A stretch of 64,000 nt of DNA. It comes from JAHBVH01 sp034432375. GTDB lineage: Bacteria; Chloroflexota; Anaerolineae; Caldilineales; Caldilineaceae. The notes below the pieces were generated by a model. That model was not told the origin of the DNA and searched no databases. It was given only the letters and a program-made list of their open reading frames with translations. Below, piece by piece: positions 15,991-25,137 of the stretch (position 1 is its first letter; each line of letters begins with the position of its first letter). The position numbers were made by a program, and so were the translations under genes. The stretch spans positions 25,032 to 89,031 of the forward strand of contig DAOUCA010000002.1 of the NCBI GenBank assembly GCA_034432375.1, written 5' to 3'.

Positions 15991-18561
15991 CTATCTACCA
16001 ACCATTATCTCGAATCCTGTCGCTGCGGTCAAACGTTCGGTGAGGCCGGTGAACCGTTCAGCGACTTTATTGTTCTGCACGGCAATCGCAATCGCCTTGG
16101 GTTGGCCAACAAGCACCACCAGCCGTTTGGCCCGCGTTACTGCGGTGTAGAGCAAATTGCGTTGTAACATCATATAGTGGGTTGTCAAAATCGGGATGAC
16201 AACCGCCGGAAATTCCGAGCCTTGGCTTTTGTGTACACTAATCGCATAGGCATGGACGAGTTCATCCAACTCTAGAAAGTCATAGACCACGGCGCGGCCA
16301 TCGATCGTCACGGTCATCTTTTGCATCTCACTCTCCATCGCTGTGATCATGCCCATGTCGCCATTGTAGACCTCTTTGTCATAATTGTTGCGGATCTGCA
16401 TCACGCGGTCACCGACACGATAGGCGCGAGTGCCAATCCGTCGTTCGCCCCGTTGCGGGGAAGGAGGATTGATGGCGGCCTGCAAGGTCTCATTGAGCGC
16501 GCCCACACCAATCACGCCACGGTGCATTGGGCTAAGCACTTGGATATCCTGGGTGGGAATGGCAAAGCGCTTGGGGATCCGACTTTGTACCAGCTCCACA
16601 CAGAGTTGTGCAGCCCGTTCCGCCTCTTCCGTGCGAAAGAGAAAGAAGTCCGTCGACAGGTCGTTGTCGAACTCGGGCATCTGCCCCTGGTTAATACGGT
16701 GTGCATTGGTAATAATATAGCTGCCCGCGGCCTGACGAAAGATCGTTTGCAGGCGGACAACGGCGGCTTGACGCGCCCAAGCAGCACCGGTGGCTGAGCC
16801 TGTCGAAGCCGAGCCTGTCGAACCAGTGGCTGAGCTTCGCCCCGAACCGGTGGCTGAGCCTGTCGAAGCCGAGCCTGTCGAACCGGTGGCTGAGCTTCGC
16901 CCCGAGATGGTCGAAGAGATGGTCGAAGGGCCTGTCGAAGGGCCTGTCGAAGCCCCCTCAATCGCCTCAATCAGATCTTTTAGGACATTGCCTGCGCCCA
17001 CACTTGGCAGCTGATCAATATCCCCAACGAGCAGCAGATGCATTCCTGGTGGGATCGCCTTGAGCAGGTGGTTGGTCAACACAAGGTCAAGCATTGAGGC
17101 TTCGTCAACAATCAGCAGATCCCCCTCAAGTGGATTCTCTTCGTTGCGCTGAAAACTCATGCCTTCGGCTGGTTTAAATTCGAGCAGGCGATGGAGCGTT
17201 TTGGCTTCCCGGCCGGTTGCTTCGGCCAGTCGCTTGGCAGCGCGCCCCGTTGGTGCGGTCAGCAGGACCCGCTGCTGATACCCTTCACAGAGACGCAACA
17301 AGGTGCGGATCGAGGTTGTCTTGCCGGTGCCTGGGCCGCCGGTAAGGATCGTAAAGCGGTGGGTCAGCACCATACGGATGGCATCACGCTGTTGGGGCGC
17401 AAGTTGCAAGCCACTCTCCGCCTCCACGGTGACAAAGGCTTCATCCCACTGAAAGCGCCGCTGGTGGAACTGCTCAAAGCTACTTTCCCCATCGCGCAGC
17501 AGCCGTTGGATGCGGTTGGTGACGCCAACCTCGCTATAATACATGGGGGTGAGGTAGATGGCGCGATCTTCCTGCAAGAGTTGTTCCGCCTGTGCTGGCG
17601 TTGCCGCTGCATAAATCTGCCCCTGTTCGGCAACCAGTTGGGGAATGCCCGCCAGCAGCGTGGGCGGGGTGACCGGCAGGAGCATCTCTTCAGCACCAGG
17701 GGTTGCTGTGATTTTGATCTGGTCATCCCCCCACAGACGAACCAAGCCCAAGCCAATCTGTGGTGGCGTCACCGCTAACAGCTCAACTGCCTGCTGGACC
17801 AGGTCTACTGTTGGCAAAAAGACATGCCCTTCATCGGTGGCCTGGTTGAGGGCATAGGCGATCCCGGCTGCCACTCGCTCCGGCGCGTCGGGGGCCAAGC
17901 CCATCGCTTGGGCAATCCGGTCGGCGGTAAGAAAGCCAATCCCATAGATATCGCGGGCCAGCCGATAGGGATCGCCACGCACAATCGTGATCGCATCATC
18001 ACCATAAAACTTATAGATCTTGGTGGCGAGGCTAGTGCTGACCCCATGGCTCTGCAGAAAGATCATCACTTCCTTGATCGCCTTCTGCTCGGCCCAAGCC
18101 AGGATAATTGTCTGCGTGCGCACCTTACCGACTCCCGGCACCTCATTAAGCCGTTCGGGCGTTTGCTCGATAATCTCTAGTGTTTCTACCCCAAAATGTC
18201 TGACAATCCGTTTGGCCGTCACCGGCCCCACCCCGCGGATCAGACCACTGCCGAGATACTTTTCAATCCCCGCCACCGTGGCCGGCAACACGGCGCGCAT
18301 CTGTTCCACAGTAAACTGTTTGCCGTATTCAGGGTGAATTGTCCAACGTCCGATCAATTCAACCGATTCGCCAACATTAACCCCCATCATCGTGCCGACG
18401 ACGGCAATTTCATAGGCGCGCCCAAAACCACTGCTCTCCATGCGCCGTTCCGGGGTCAACTTGGCAACGGTGTAGCCCGTCTCTTCATTATGATAGGTGA
18501 TTCGCTCGACCACACCGCGCAAAGTATCTTTGGCTGGTTTTGCGTTGGCTTGACTCGTCAT
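15991..18561 (-). CDS. recD2: RecD2-type SF1B DNA helicase with an in-frame repeat insertion
   Basis: The chosen start (MTSQANAKPAK) gives 856 residues; an upstream in-frame start would add 39 residues unlike the family. The order is an OB-like N terminus (LRGVVERITYHNEETGYTV), helix-hairpin-helix repeats, Walker A GGPGTGKTT (about 405-413), Walker B LLIVDEAS (about 484) and motif III GDIDQLPSVGAG. A Ser/Thr/Gly low-complexity insert follows (about 534-592), then FRQ and the C-terminal HKSQGSE/AVTRAK motifs. RecD2 is a 5'-3' DNA helicase acting in repair without RecBC. The insert is encoded by a dispersed-repeat sequence and lies between motifs III and IV, probably as a surface loop. Confidence 0.9.
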   Translation of the reverse strand: MTSQANAKPAKDTLRGVVERITYHNEETGYTVAKLTPERRMESSGFGRAYEIAVVGTMMGVNVGESVELIGRWTIHPEYGKQFTVEQMRAVLPATVAGIEKYLGSGLIRGVGPVTAKRIVRHFGVETLEIIEQTPERLNEVPGVGKVRTQTIILAWAEQKAIKEVMIFLQSHGVSTSLATKIYKFYGDDAITIVRGDPYRLARDIYGIGFLTADRIAQAMGLAPDAPERVAAGIAYALNQATDEGHVFLPTVDLVQQAVELLAVTPPQIGLGLVRLWGDDQIKITATPGAEEMLLPVTPPTLLAGIPQLVAEQGQIYAAATPAQAEQLLQEDRAIYLTPMYYSEVGVTNRIQRLLRDGESSFEQFHQRRFQWDEAFVTVEAESGLQLAPQQRDAIRMVLTHRFTILTGGPGTGKTTSIRTLLRLCEGYQQRVLLTAPTGRAAKRLAEATGREAKTLHRLLEFKPAEGMSFQRNEENPLEGDLLIVDEASMLDLVLTNHLLKAIPPGMHLLLVGDIDQLPSVGAGNVLKDLIEAIEGASTGPSTGPSTISSTISGRSSATGSTGSASTGSATGSGRSSATGSTGSASTGSATGAAWARQAAVVRLQTIFRQAAGSYIITNAHRINQGQMPEFDNDLSTDFFLFRTEEAERAAQLCVELVQSRIPKRFAIPTQDIQVLSPMHRGVIGVGALNETLQAAINPPSPQRGERRIGTRAYRVGDRVMQIRNNYDKEVYNGDMGMITAMESEMQKMTVTIDGRAVVYDFLELDELVHAYAISVHKSQGSEFPAVVIPILTTHYMMLQRNLLYTAVTRAKRLVVLVGQPKAIAIAVQNNKVAERFTGLTERLTAATGFEIMVGR
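16786..16965. repeat. Tandem 60-bp repeat inserted in recD2
   Basis: Positions 16786-16845 and 16846-16905 are two copies of a 60-bp unit that differ at about one base. Shorter CCTGTCGAAG-type copies follow to about 16965. On the minus strand the core reads CTTCGACAGGCTCAGCC, which I recall as a widespread dispersed repeat of bacterial genomes. The whole block keeps the recD2 frame. Confidence 0.8.
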
Positions 18562-18975
18562 AGCAAGAAGCGTATCAGATCGAGAGGTTAGAGGCAAGAT
18601 GGGGGAGAGATGGGTGAGTGGGTGACAAAGTGACAAATGATTAGTGCCGGTAAGGCGAAAATTTGTCAAGTTGCACAATCCGTGGTATGATCTCGAACGA
18701 TTGTGCTAGATCATACGCTCGGTACAGCGGTGATCCGGCAGCTGAATTTGTTACTTTTGTGGAAAAACCGGTTTGTACTGTCTGTTAATCGGTTAAACCC
18801 ACCACGATGGTTAACGTTCAGAACGCACTCAACATCTCTATATTTTTTTCGTACATTGTGTCTCTACGAAAGTAGCGGTTGGCGAAAGGGCGGTTAGGCT
18901 TTTGATCCAAAACCAATATTTCAACGAACACAACGTATCAACTGGGTTGTGTGAACACTAGAAGAGGAGTACCAA

Positions 18976-19245
18976 ATGGCTATCTCAAAGGTCCAAAAAG
19001 CCGATCTGATTCGTGATTTTCAAAAGAACCCCACAGATACAGGGTCACCCGAAGTCCAAGTCGCAATTTTGACCACGCGTATCAATTCATTGGTTGAGCA
19101 TCTCAACACGCACAAACATGATGAGGGTTCACGCCGCGGTCTGTTGAAGTTAGTAGGGCAACGGCGGCGACATCTGGCCTACTTACGGCAGAAAGATACA
19201 AGTCGCTATCAGGAGTTAATTCAACGTCTCGGCTTACGTCGATAG
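18976..19245 (+). CDS. rpsO: 30S ribosomal protein S15
   Basis: The 89-residue protein is full length for the family. It shows the RDFQKNPTDTGSPEVQVA segment, NSLVEHLNTHKHD, the RRGLLKLVGQRRRHLAYL helix and the C-terminal LGLRR. S15 binds 16S rRNA at the central domain. An AGAGGAG Shine-Dalgarno sequence precedes the ATG. The roughly 300-bp leader upstream, divergent from recD2, presumably holds the promoter and possibly an autoregulatory S15 site, though no structure could be assigned. An intrinsic terminator follows at once; pnp comes next, as in many bacteria. Confidence 0.97.
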   Translation: MAISKVQKADLIRDFQKNPTDTGSPEVQVAILTTRINSLVEHLNTHKHDEGSRRGLLKLVGQRRRHLAYLRQKDTSRYQELIQRLGLRR

Positions 19246-19257
19246 TCATAAAACAGA

Positions 19258-19298
19258 GGGGCGATCAGGTCAATCGTTGACCTTCGCCCCTTTTGTTT
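19258..19298 (+). terminator. Intrinsic terminator after rpsO
   Basis: GGGGCGA (19258-19264) pairs with TCGCCCC (19284-19290), with an inner GGTCAA/TTGACC stem, and TTTTGTTTT follows directly. This is a classical Rho-independent terminator. Confidence 0.88.
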
Positions 19299-19376
19299 TG
19301 GGTTGTAAAGTGTAACTTGTGTATAAGGGTGATTCCATCGTCGGTCACGGCTGAACAGCGTATCTGCTGCGTTTTT

Positions 19377-19450
19377 CGAGGTTCGGCATTGGAGAGTGAC
19401 ACCAAGTGTCAAAATGTTTATTTGGTGTCACTCTCCAGTTCCGCACCTCG
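19377..19450. repeat. Long imperfect palindrome between rpsO and pnp
   Basis: The core arm GGAGAGTGACACCAA (19391-19405) is exactly complementary to 19422-19436. The flanks (CGAGGTTCGG versus CCGCACCTCG) extend the pairing to 19377-19450 with a few mismatches. It has the look of a miniature palindromic element inserted in the rpsO-pnp spacer. Confidence 0.75.
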
Positions 19451-19639
19451 ATCTGCTGTTCCCCTTCTACCGTTTGGAATCACCTTGTTAAGCGTACTTT
19501 GGCATCGCTCTGTGCATTGGTTACTTTGGTTGATTAACCCGGTAGCCGACACACAACGTGATACGCAGAGACGCGTATTTTTATTTGACAACGGCACATA
19601 ATTCCCATGCCAGTTGCCACTTTAACAAGGAGATTTTCT

Positions 19640-21916
19640 ATGCAAATGTTTGATGGCGCAAAAGTCTTTACCACAGAGATGGGCGGCCAAACGCTCACCA
19701 TCGAAACTGGTATTCTGGCGGCGCAAGCTGGTGGTGCTGTCACCGTACGCTATGGCGATACGGTGATTCTCGCCACCGCTACCATGAGCCGCGATGTGCG
19801 GCCCGATATCAACTTCTTCCCGATGACGGTCGAATTTGAAGAACGACTCTATGCCGCTGGCCGTATCCCTGGCAGCTTCCAACGCCGCGAGGGTCGGCCC
19901 AGCGATGATGCGATTCTGGTCGCCCGGCTCGTTGATCGTCCGCTGCGTCCGCTCTTTCCAAAGGGCTTTGTCAATGAAGTGCAGATCATCATGACCGTGC
20001 TCGCCTCGGATGGCGAAAATCTGATGGGGCCACTGGCGATTATTGCCGCATCGGCCGCGCTGCATATCAGTGACATTCCCTGGAATGGCCCAATTGCCGG
20101 CGCAACCATTGGCTTTGTCGACGGCGAATTTATCGTCAATCCGACGGCCACGCAAATGGAACAGAGCAGCCTTGATCTGACGGTCGCCGGCACTAGCGAC
20201 AACATTCTTATGGTGGAAGCCGGGGCACGAGAGTTCCCCGAAGATATGATGCTCGATGCACTGAAGCTGGCTCATGAGGCGATCGTGCCGATCATTGGCC
20301 TCATTGATGCCATGCGCAGTGAACTCGGTAAAGAGAAGGCAACTGATTATAGCGTCTCCCTACCCAGTGATGAAGTCAAGGCCGAAGTTGCACAACTGGC
20401 AACGGAAAAGTTGAGCGCGGCATTGGCGGCCGGCTCCGGCAAGCATGAACTATCCGATGCGGTCAAGGCGGTCAAAGACGAAGTCAAAACGCACTTTGCC
20501 GACCGTGTTGCAGCCGGCGAAGTACCCGCCGGCCATGTCGGCGATGCCTTTGACGCCGCCATGAAAGCCGCAACCCGCCAACGGATCCTCAACGAAGGCA
20601 TCCGCCCCGATGGCCGTAAGACGACCGAAATTCGGCCGATCAGCGTGCAGGTCGGTCGCTTGCCGCGGGTCCATGGCTCCGGTCTCTTTATGCGCGGCGA
20701 AACACATGTGCTCAGTATCGCCACCTTGGGCACGCCCGGCGATGCGCAACGGCTTGACACATTGCAACCGGGCACCGAAAAGCGCTACATGCATCACTAC
20801 AACTTCCCACCGTACAGCACTGGTGAGGCGTATCCAATGCGCGGCCCCAAGCGCCGCGAAATTGGTCACGGGGCATTGGCCGAACGGGCGTTGATCCCTG
20901 TCATTCCCGAAGACTTCCCCTATACCTTGCGTGTGGTCAGTGAAGCCGTCAGTAGCAATGGCTCGACCAGCATGGGCTCGGTCTGTGGCAGCACGTTGGC
21001 GTTGATGGATGCTGGTGTGCCGATTACAGCACCGGTCTCTGGCATCGCCATGGGCTTGGTACAAGATCAAGAAAGTGGCGCATACCAGGTCCTCAGCGAC
21101 ATTCAAGGGCTGGAAGATGCGCTTGGCGACATGGACTTCAAGGTCGCCGGTACGGAGCATGGCATTACCGCCCTGCAGATGGATCTCAAAATCAAAGGGC
21201 TCGACTTTGCAATTTTGCGCCAGGCGCTCGAACAGGCCAAAGAAGGGCGTATGTATATTCTCGGCAAGATGATGGATGTCATCCCCGAAGCACGCCTGAC
21301 GATGAGCGAGTTTGCCCCGCGCATCCTCTCGATCCAAATCGACCCCGAAAAGATCGGCAAGATTATTGGGCCGGGTGGCAAAGTAGTGCGTGGTCTGCAA
21401 GAGCAGTATAGCGTCAAGATTGATATCAATGACGACGGCATGATCTACATCTCCGGTGAAGGGGTGAATGCAGAAAAGGCATTGGCCGAAGTTGAGGGCA
21501 TGACCGAGGAGGTCGAGATCGGCAAGATCTATACCGGCACCGTGGTGCGGGTCGAGCCCTTTGGGGCCTTCCTCAATATTCTGCCCGGCATTGATGGCAT
21601 GATCCACATCAGTCAACTCGCCGACTACCGCGTCGATAAGGTCGAAGATATTGCCAACTTGGGCGATGAACTGACCGCCATGGTCGTCGATGTGGATGGC
21701 GGCAAGGTGCGTATGAGTCGCCAGGCCGTGCTCGAAGGTTGGACCGTCGAAGAGGCCCAAAGCCGTGACCGTGGCGGTAGCCGTGGCGGCGGTGGTGGTG
21801 GTGGCGACCGCGGTGGCAGCCGCGGCGGCGATCGTCGTAATGGTGGTGGTGATCGCGGTGGTAACCGTGGCGGCGGTGATCGTCGTGGTGGTGGTGACCG
21901 CGGTGGTCGCCGCTAG
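19640..21916 (+). CDS. pnp: Polyribonucleotide nucleotidyltransferase (PNPase) with Gly/Arg-rich tail
   Basis: The start at 19640 is chosen because AAGGAG lies at 19627-19632; it gives 758 residues starting MQMFDGAKVF. Two RNase PH domains flank an alpha-helical domain (second core: MRGETHVLSIATLGTPGD, SSNGSTSMGSVCG). They are followed by a KH domain (IIGPGGKVVRGLQ) and an S1 domain (GTVVRVEPFGAFLNI, DGMIHISQL). PNPase degrades RNA 3' to 5' phosphorolytically and can add tails. The last ~45 residues are an RGG/GGDR-rich low-complexity tail not present in E. coli PNPase; by analogy it may bind RNA or promote condensation (inference). A strong terminator follows. Confidence 0.96.
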   Translation: MQMFDGAKVFTTEMGGQTLTIETGILAAQAGGAVTVRYGDTVILATATMSRDVRPDINFFPMTVEFEERLYAAGRIPGSFQRREGRPSDDAILVARLVDRPLRPLFPKGFVNEVQIIMTVLASDGENLMGPLAIIAASAALHISDIPWNGPIAGATIGFVDGEFIVNPTATQMEQSSLDLTVAGTSDNILMVEAGAREFPEDMMLDALKLAHEAIVPIIGLIDAMRSELGKEKATDYSVSLPSDEVKAEVAQLATEKLSAALAAGSGKHELSDAVKAVKDEVKTHFADRVAAGEVPAGHVGDAFDAAMKAATRQRILNEGIRPDGRKTTEIRPISVQVGRLPRVHGSGLFMRGETHVLSIATLGTPGDAQRLDTLQPGTEKRYMHHYNFPPYSTGEAYPMRGPKRREIGHGALAERALIPVIPEDFPYTLRVVSEAVSSNGSTSMGSVCGSTLALMDAGVPITAPVSGIAMGLVQDQESGAYQVLSDIQGLEDALGDMDFKVAGTEHGITALQMDLKIKGLDFAILRQALEQAKEGRMYILGKMMDVIPEARLTMSEFAPRILSIQIDPEKIGKIIGPGGKVVRGLQEQYSVKIDINDDGMIYISGEGVNAEKALAEVEGMTEEVEIGKIYTGTVVRVEPFGAFLNILPGIDGMIHISQLADYRVDKVEDIANLGDELTAMVVDVDGGKVRMSRQAVLEGWTVEEAQSRDRGGSRGGGGGGGDRGGSRGGDRRNGGGDRGGNRGGGDRRGGGDRGGRR

Positions 21917-21938
21917 TTTGTAAACATTGCTGAATCCA

Positions 21939-21968
21939 AAGCCGTAGCGCATGCGCTACGGCTTTTTT
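21939..21968 (+). terminator. Intrinsic terminator after pnp
   Basis: AAGCCGTAGCGC and GCGCTACGGCTT form a near-perfect hairpin around a two-base loop, followed by a run of T residues (TTTTTTCTTT). It lies 25 bp after the pnp stop. Confidence 0.92.
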
Positions 21969-22120
21969 CTTTCTTGCTTTTCTATTGTTACAAACAGAAA
22001 TATATGCATCTTAAAATTGCCACTTGCAGTAGCCTCTACATTCCAGTACAATGGCGCTCATCCTCGCGATGAGCTTTCTGCTCACTGCCGATTCCCGCCT
22101 ATGAAAGTGTGGGGCTGCTG

Positions 22121-25099
22121 ATGACCTTCGATATTCAATTCTTTGGGGCCATTGAAATTCGCCACAATGGCACCCTATTGACGGGCTTCCGTTCCCAAAA
22201 AGCCCTCGTCTTGCTCGCCTATCTGCTCTGCGAAGAGCGCGCCTTGACGCGCGAATATCTAGCCGGATTCGGTTGGCCAGAGAGCGAGCAGAGCCAGGCG
22301 CTCGGGCTTTTACGCCGTTCGCTGCATGATCTGAACCGCCAGCTATCGGGCTGTCTCGATCTTGATCGCCAGACAGTTCGTTTCCAGCCAGACGCGCCTA
22401 TCACAGTGGATACGCAACAGTTTCGCACGCTCTCCGCCCAGTCCGATGTAGCGAGTTGGAGCGCGGCGGCGGCACTCTATCGGGCACCCTTTCTACAGGG
22501 CAGCTATGTCGACGATGCGCCGGAACTAGAAAGCTGGCTGCTGCGCGAGCAGGAGCAGTGGCAGGGCGAGATGGTGCGGCTGCTCCTGCGGCTGGCCGAT
22601 CATTATGCAGACAATGGTGACTATGCGCAAGCATTGCGCCACACACAACGGTTGTTGGCGCTGGAGCCATGGTGCGAAGAAGCCCACCGCCAGGCGATGT
22701 TGCTCCTGGCGCGCATGGGCCAAACCAGCGCCGCCCTCGCCCAATATGAAAGCTGCCGCCGCATCTTGCAGGCAGAGTTGGCAGTTGAACCGTCCCACGA
22801 AACAAAGACTTTGCGAGCGCGGCTGGCAGCGATTGCCCAGTTGCCGACACCCTCCCTGCCGGCATCCACAACACCCTTTATCGGGCGTACCACACAGTTG
22901 GCCGAATTGACGCAGTTACTGGCCAACCACGATTGCCGGTTGATTACCCTGTTGGGGCAGGGCGGCATGGGCAAGACGCGTCTAGCGCTGGAGACGGCGC
23001 GCGACGTGGCGACGGCGCAACAACGGCGCTTTTTGCATGGCGTATGCTTTGTGCCGCTGGTTGGGGTGGCGACATTGCCCCAGTTGGTTGCCGCGCTGGG
23101 CCACGCGCTGGCCTTGCCCTTTCAACCCCATAGCACACCGGAAAGCCAACTGCTGCACTATCTGCAAGACAAAGAACTACTGTTGGTGCTCGATAACTTT
23201 GAACAACTGGTCAACGAGCCGGTGGCGGCCTTTGTGCGCCAACTCCTCGACCGTGCGCCCGCTCTCAAGCTGCTGATCACCTCGCGGGTACGGCTGCATC
23301 TCCAGGGCGAGCAACTCTATGGGATGCAGGGGCTCGCGGTGCCTATTACCGCCACGCAGAGCGCCACCCCAAGTGTGGCCGAAGTGGCGACCTACAGCAG
23401 CGTACAACTCTTTCTGGCGACGGTGCAACGCAGCCAACAGAGCTACAGCTTATCCGCCGCCGATGCCGCGGCAGTAACCACAATCTGCCAACTCGTCCAG
23501 GGCATGCCGCTGGCGCTTGAGTTGGCCGCGGCCTGGATCAATGTGCTGACGGTGGCGGAGATTGCGATTGAGCTGGCGCGCAATCTTGATTTTCTGGCCA
23601 GTGATGCGCATGATCTCCCGTTGCGCCAACGCAGCATGCGCGCTGTCTTTGAGACTTCGTGGTGTTTGTTGACTGCGGCGGAACAACGTGTCTTCCAACA
23701 ATTATCCGTCTTTCGCGGTGGCTTTACGGGTGAGGCAGCAGAGACGGTCGCTGGTGCCTCTTTATCACTGTTGATGGGGCTGATGCATAAAGCATTTCTC
23801 TATAGAGCATCAGACAAACGCTTCGAAGTACATGAACTTTTACGGCAATTCGCACAAGAACAGTTATGGCACAATCAAGAATTACACCAAACCCAGCAAC
23901 GTCATACCGGTTACTTTGTCGCGCTAGCAGAAGAGGCGGAACGGCATTTCGCTTCTGCCAGGCTAGGTCAATGGATCGAACGTCTTGAAGACGAGTATGA
24001 CAATTTGCAAGCGGCACTCACTTGGGCACTAGAGACCAAAGCGATTGCGCAACTGCTACGGTTGGCCTGTTCATTACATAGGTTTTGGGATTGTCGAGGA
24101 CATTATATCGACATGAATTACTGGCTTGAGCAAGGGCTCCTGTTGGCCGAACAAGCATGGGTACACAGGTCGAACAGCGCGGGTGAAACAGATGAGGCAT
24201 CGTCAGCGGATAACCTTGCCCTGTTAGCCCAGGCTTTCTTTTCCCGCGCCAATGCGCTCATGCACGACCGCGAAAGCGCTGAAGTGCTCTACAACCGTAG
24301 CCTCCGCTTAGATCAACGCATTGGCCCAACACCCCTGTCGATTGACATTTGCCAGGCCTTAACTTGGATTGAACGCAGACGCGGCAACTTCGCGCGTGCC
24401 GATGAATTACAGCAGGTGATGTTGCACTTAGCCGAGACGCTGCCCGATTTTCAAGGAGAGCAGCGCCAACAAAAGATTGCGTATGCAATCGCCGTTGATA
24501 GTGTCAACGCACTCTATCAAGCCGATCTGGCGCGTAGTGCAACCTTAGCAATGCAATCATTTTCTTTATTGGATGCTGTAGAGGACGAGCGCCTACGCAT
24601 TCACATGGTCTTTGTTCTGGGACAAATTGCTTTCCGTGAAAATGACTTTGAACGGGCAAAACAATTATTAACCGACTGTTACAGACAATTAAGCGAAGCT
24701 GGCGATAGCGATGGTGTGGTCATTTTACAGTGCCATCTCAGTCTTCTTACTTTACGACAAGGGGATTGGCCTAGTGCCAAGGCCGCCTTTCTGGAAAATC
24801 TGACTTGGTTACAGCATCATAATAAGGATCTTGACGGACTTCTATATAATTTGCGCGGGTTGGCTGAAGCCACGCGCCAACAAGGCAATCTTATCTGCGC
24901 TGCAAAATTACTGGGTGCGATTGAAAAGATAGGTCAATTGCTAAAGTGTACGATTCCACCGATTTACCAGCCAGATTTTGAGGAGACGCTCACTGCCACG
25001 CGCGCCGAACTCGACAGCGTGGACTTTGCCGCCGCCTACCACCAGGGCTATATGATGACGCTGGAGCAGGCGGTCGCATTTGCGTTGGGGAATGACTGA
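22121..25099 (+). CDS. AfsR/SARP-like transcriptional activator (BTAD, NB-ARC, TPR)
   Basis: The protein is about 992 residues from the ATG at 22121 (an in-frame GTG lies 12 bp upstream). Residues 1-95 form an OmpR-like winged helix (IQFFGAIEIRHNG... LRRSLHDLN). Residues 95-240 form a BTAD domain (YRAPFLQGSYVDDAPELESW, HRQAMLLLARMG). From about 250 there is an NB-ARC ATPase with Walker A GQGGMGKTR (about 277) and Walker B LLLVLDNFEQLV, then TPR-like helices to the end. Such STAND proteins activate target operons on ligand binding. No obvious target is adjacent; the convergent neighbour is a nucleotidyltransferase. The stretch from about 23,760 to 24,980 is visibly richer in A+T than the rest of the gene. 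Confidence 0.85.
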   Translation: MTFDIQFFGAIEIRHNGTLLTGFRSQKALVLLAYLLCEERALTREYLAGFGWPESEQSQALGLLRRSLHDLNRQLSGCLDLDRQTVRFQPDAPITVDTQQFRTLSAQSDVASWSAAAALYRAPFLQGSYVDDAPELESWLLREQEQWQGEMVRLLLRLADHYADNGDYAQALRHTQRLLALEPWCEEAHRQAMLLLARMGQTSAALAQYESCRRILQAELAVEPSHETKTLRARLAAIAQLPTPSLPASTTPFIGRTTQLAELTQLLANHDCRLITLLGQGGMGKTRLALETARDVATAQQRRFLHGVCFVPLVGVATLPQLVAALGHALALPFQPHSTPESQLLHYLQDKELLLVLDNFEQLVNEPVAAFVRQLLDRAPALKLLITSRVRLHLQGEQLYGMQGLAVPITATQSATPSVAEVATYSSVQLFLATVQRSQQSYSLSAADAAAVTTICQLVQGMPLALELAAAWINVLTVAEIAIELARNLDFLASDAHDLPLRQRSMRAVFETSWCLLTAAEQRVFQQLSVFRGGFTGEAAETVAGASLSLLMGLMHKAFLYRASDKRFEVHELLRQFAQEQLWHNQELHQTQQRHTGYFVALAEEAERHFASARLGQWIERLEDEYDNLQAALTWALETKAIAQLLRLACSLHRFWDCRGHYIDMNYWLEQGLLLAEQAWVHRSNSAGETDEASSADNLALLAQAFFSRANALMHDRESAEVLYNRSLRLDQRIGPTPLSIDICQALTWIERRRGNFARADELQQVMLHLAETLPDFQGEQRQQKIAYAIAVDSVNALYQADLARSATLAMQSFSLLDAVEDERLRIHMVFVLGQIAFRENDFERAKQLLTDCYRQLSEAGDSDGVVILQCHLSLLTLRQGDWPSAKAAFLENLTWLQHHNKDLDGLLYNLRGLAEATRQQGNLICAAKLLGAIEKIGQLLKCTIPPIYQPDFEETLTATRAELDSVDFAAAYHQGYMMTLEQAVAFALGND

Positions 25100-25137
25100 T
25101 TGCGCAGAGGTTCAAAAAGCTCGATGTACCCTGACAA

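Noticed and set aside
15991..18678. Longer recD2 start (39 extra residues)
   Set aside because: The extra N-terminal residues do not resemble RecD2 and overlap the region expected to hold its promoter; MTSQANAKPAK fits the family.
20450..21952. 500-codon open frame antisense to pnp
   Set aside because: It mirrors the well-conserved pnp reading frame and its C-terminal repeats, has no ribosome site and no family resemblance; it is a codon-bias shadow.
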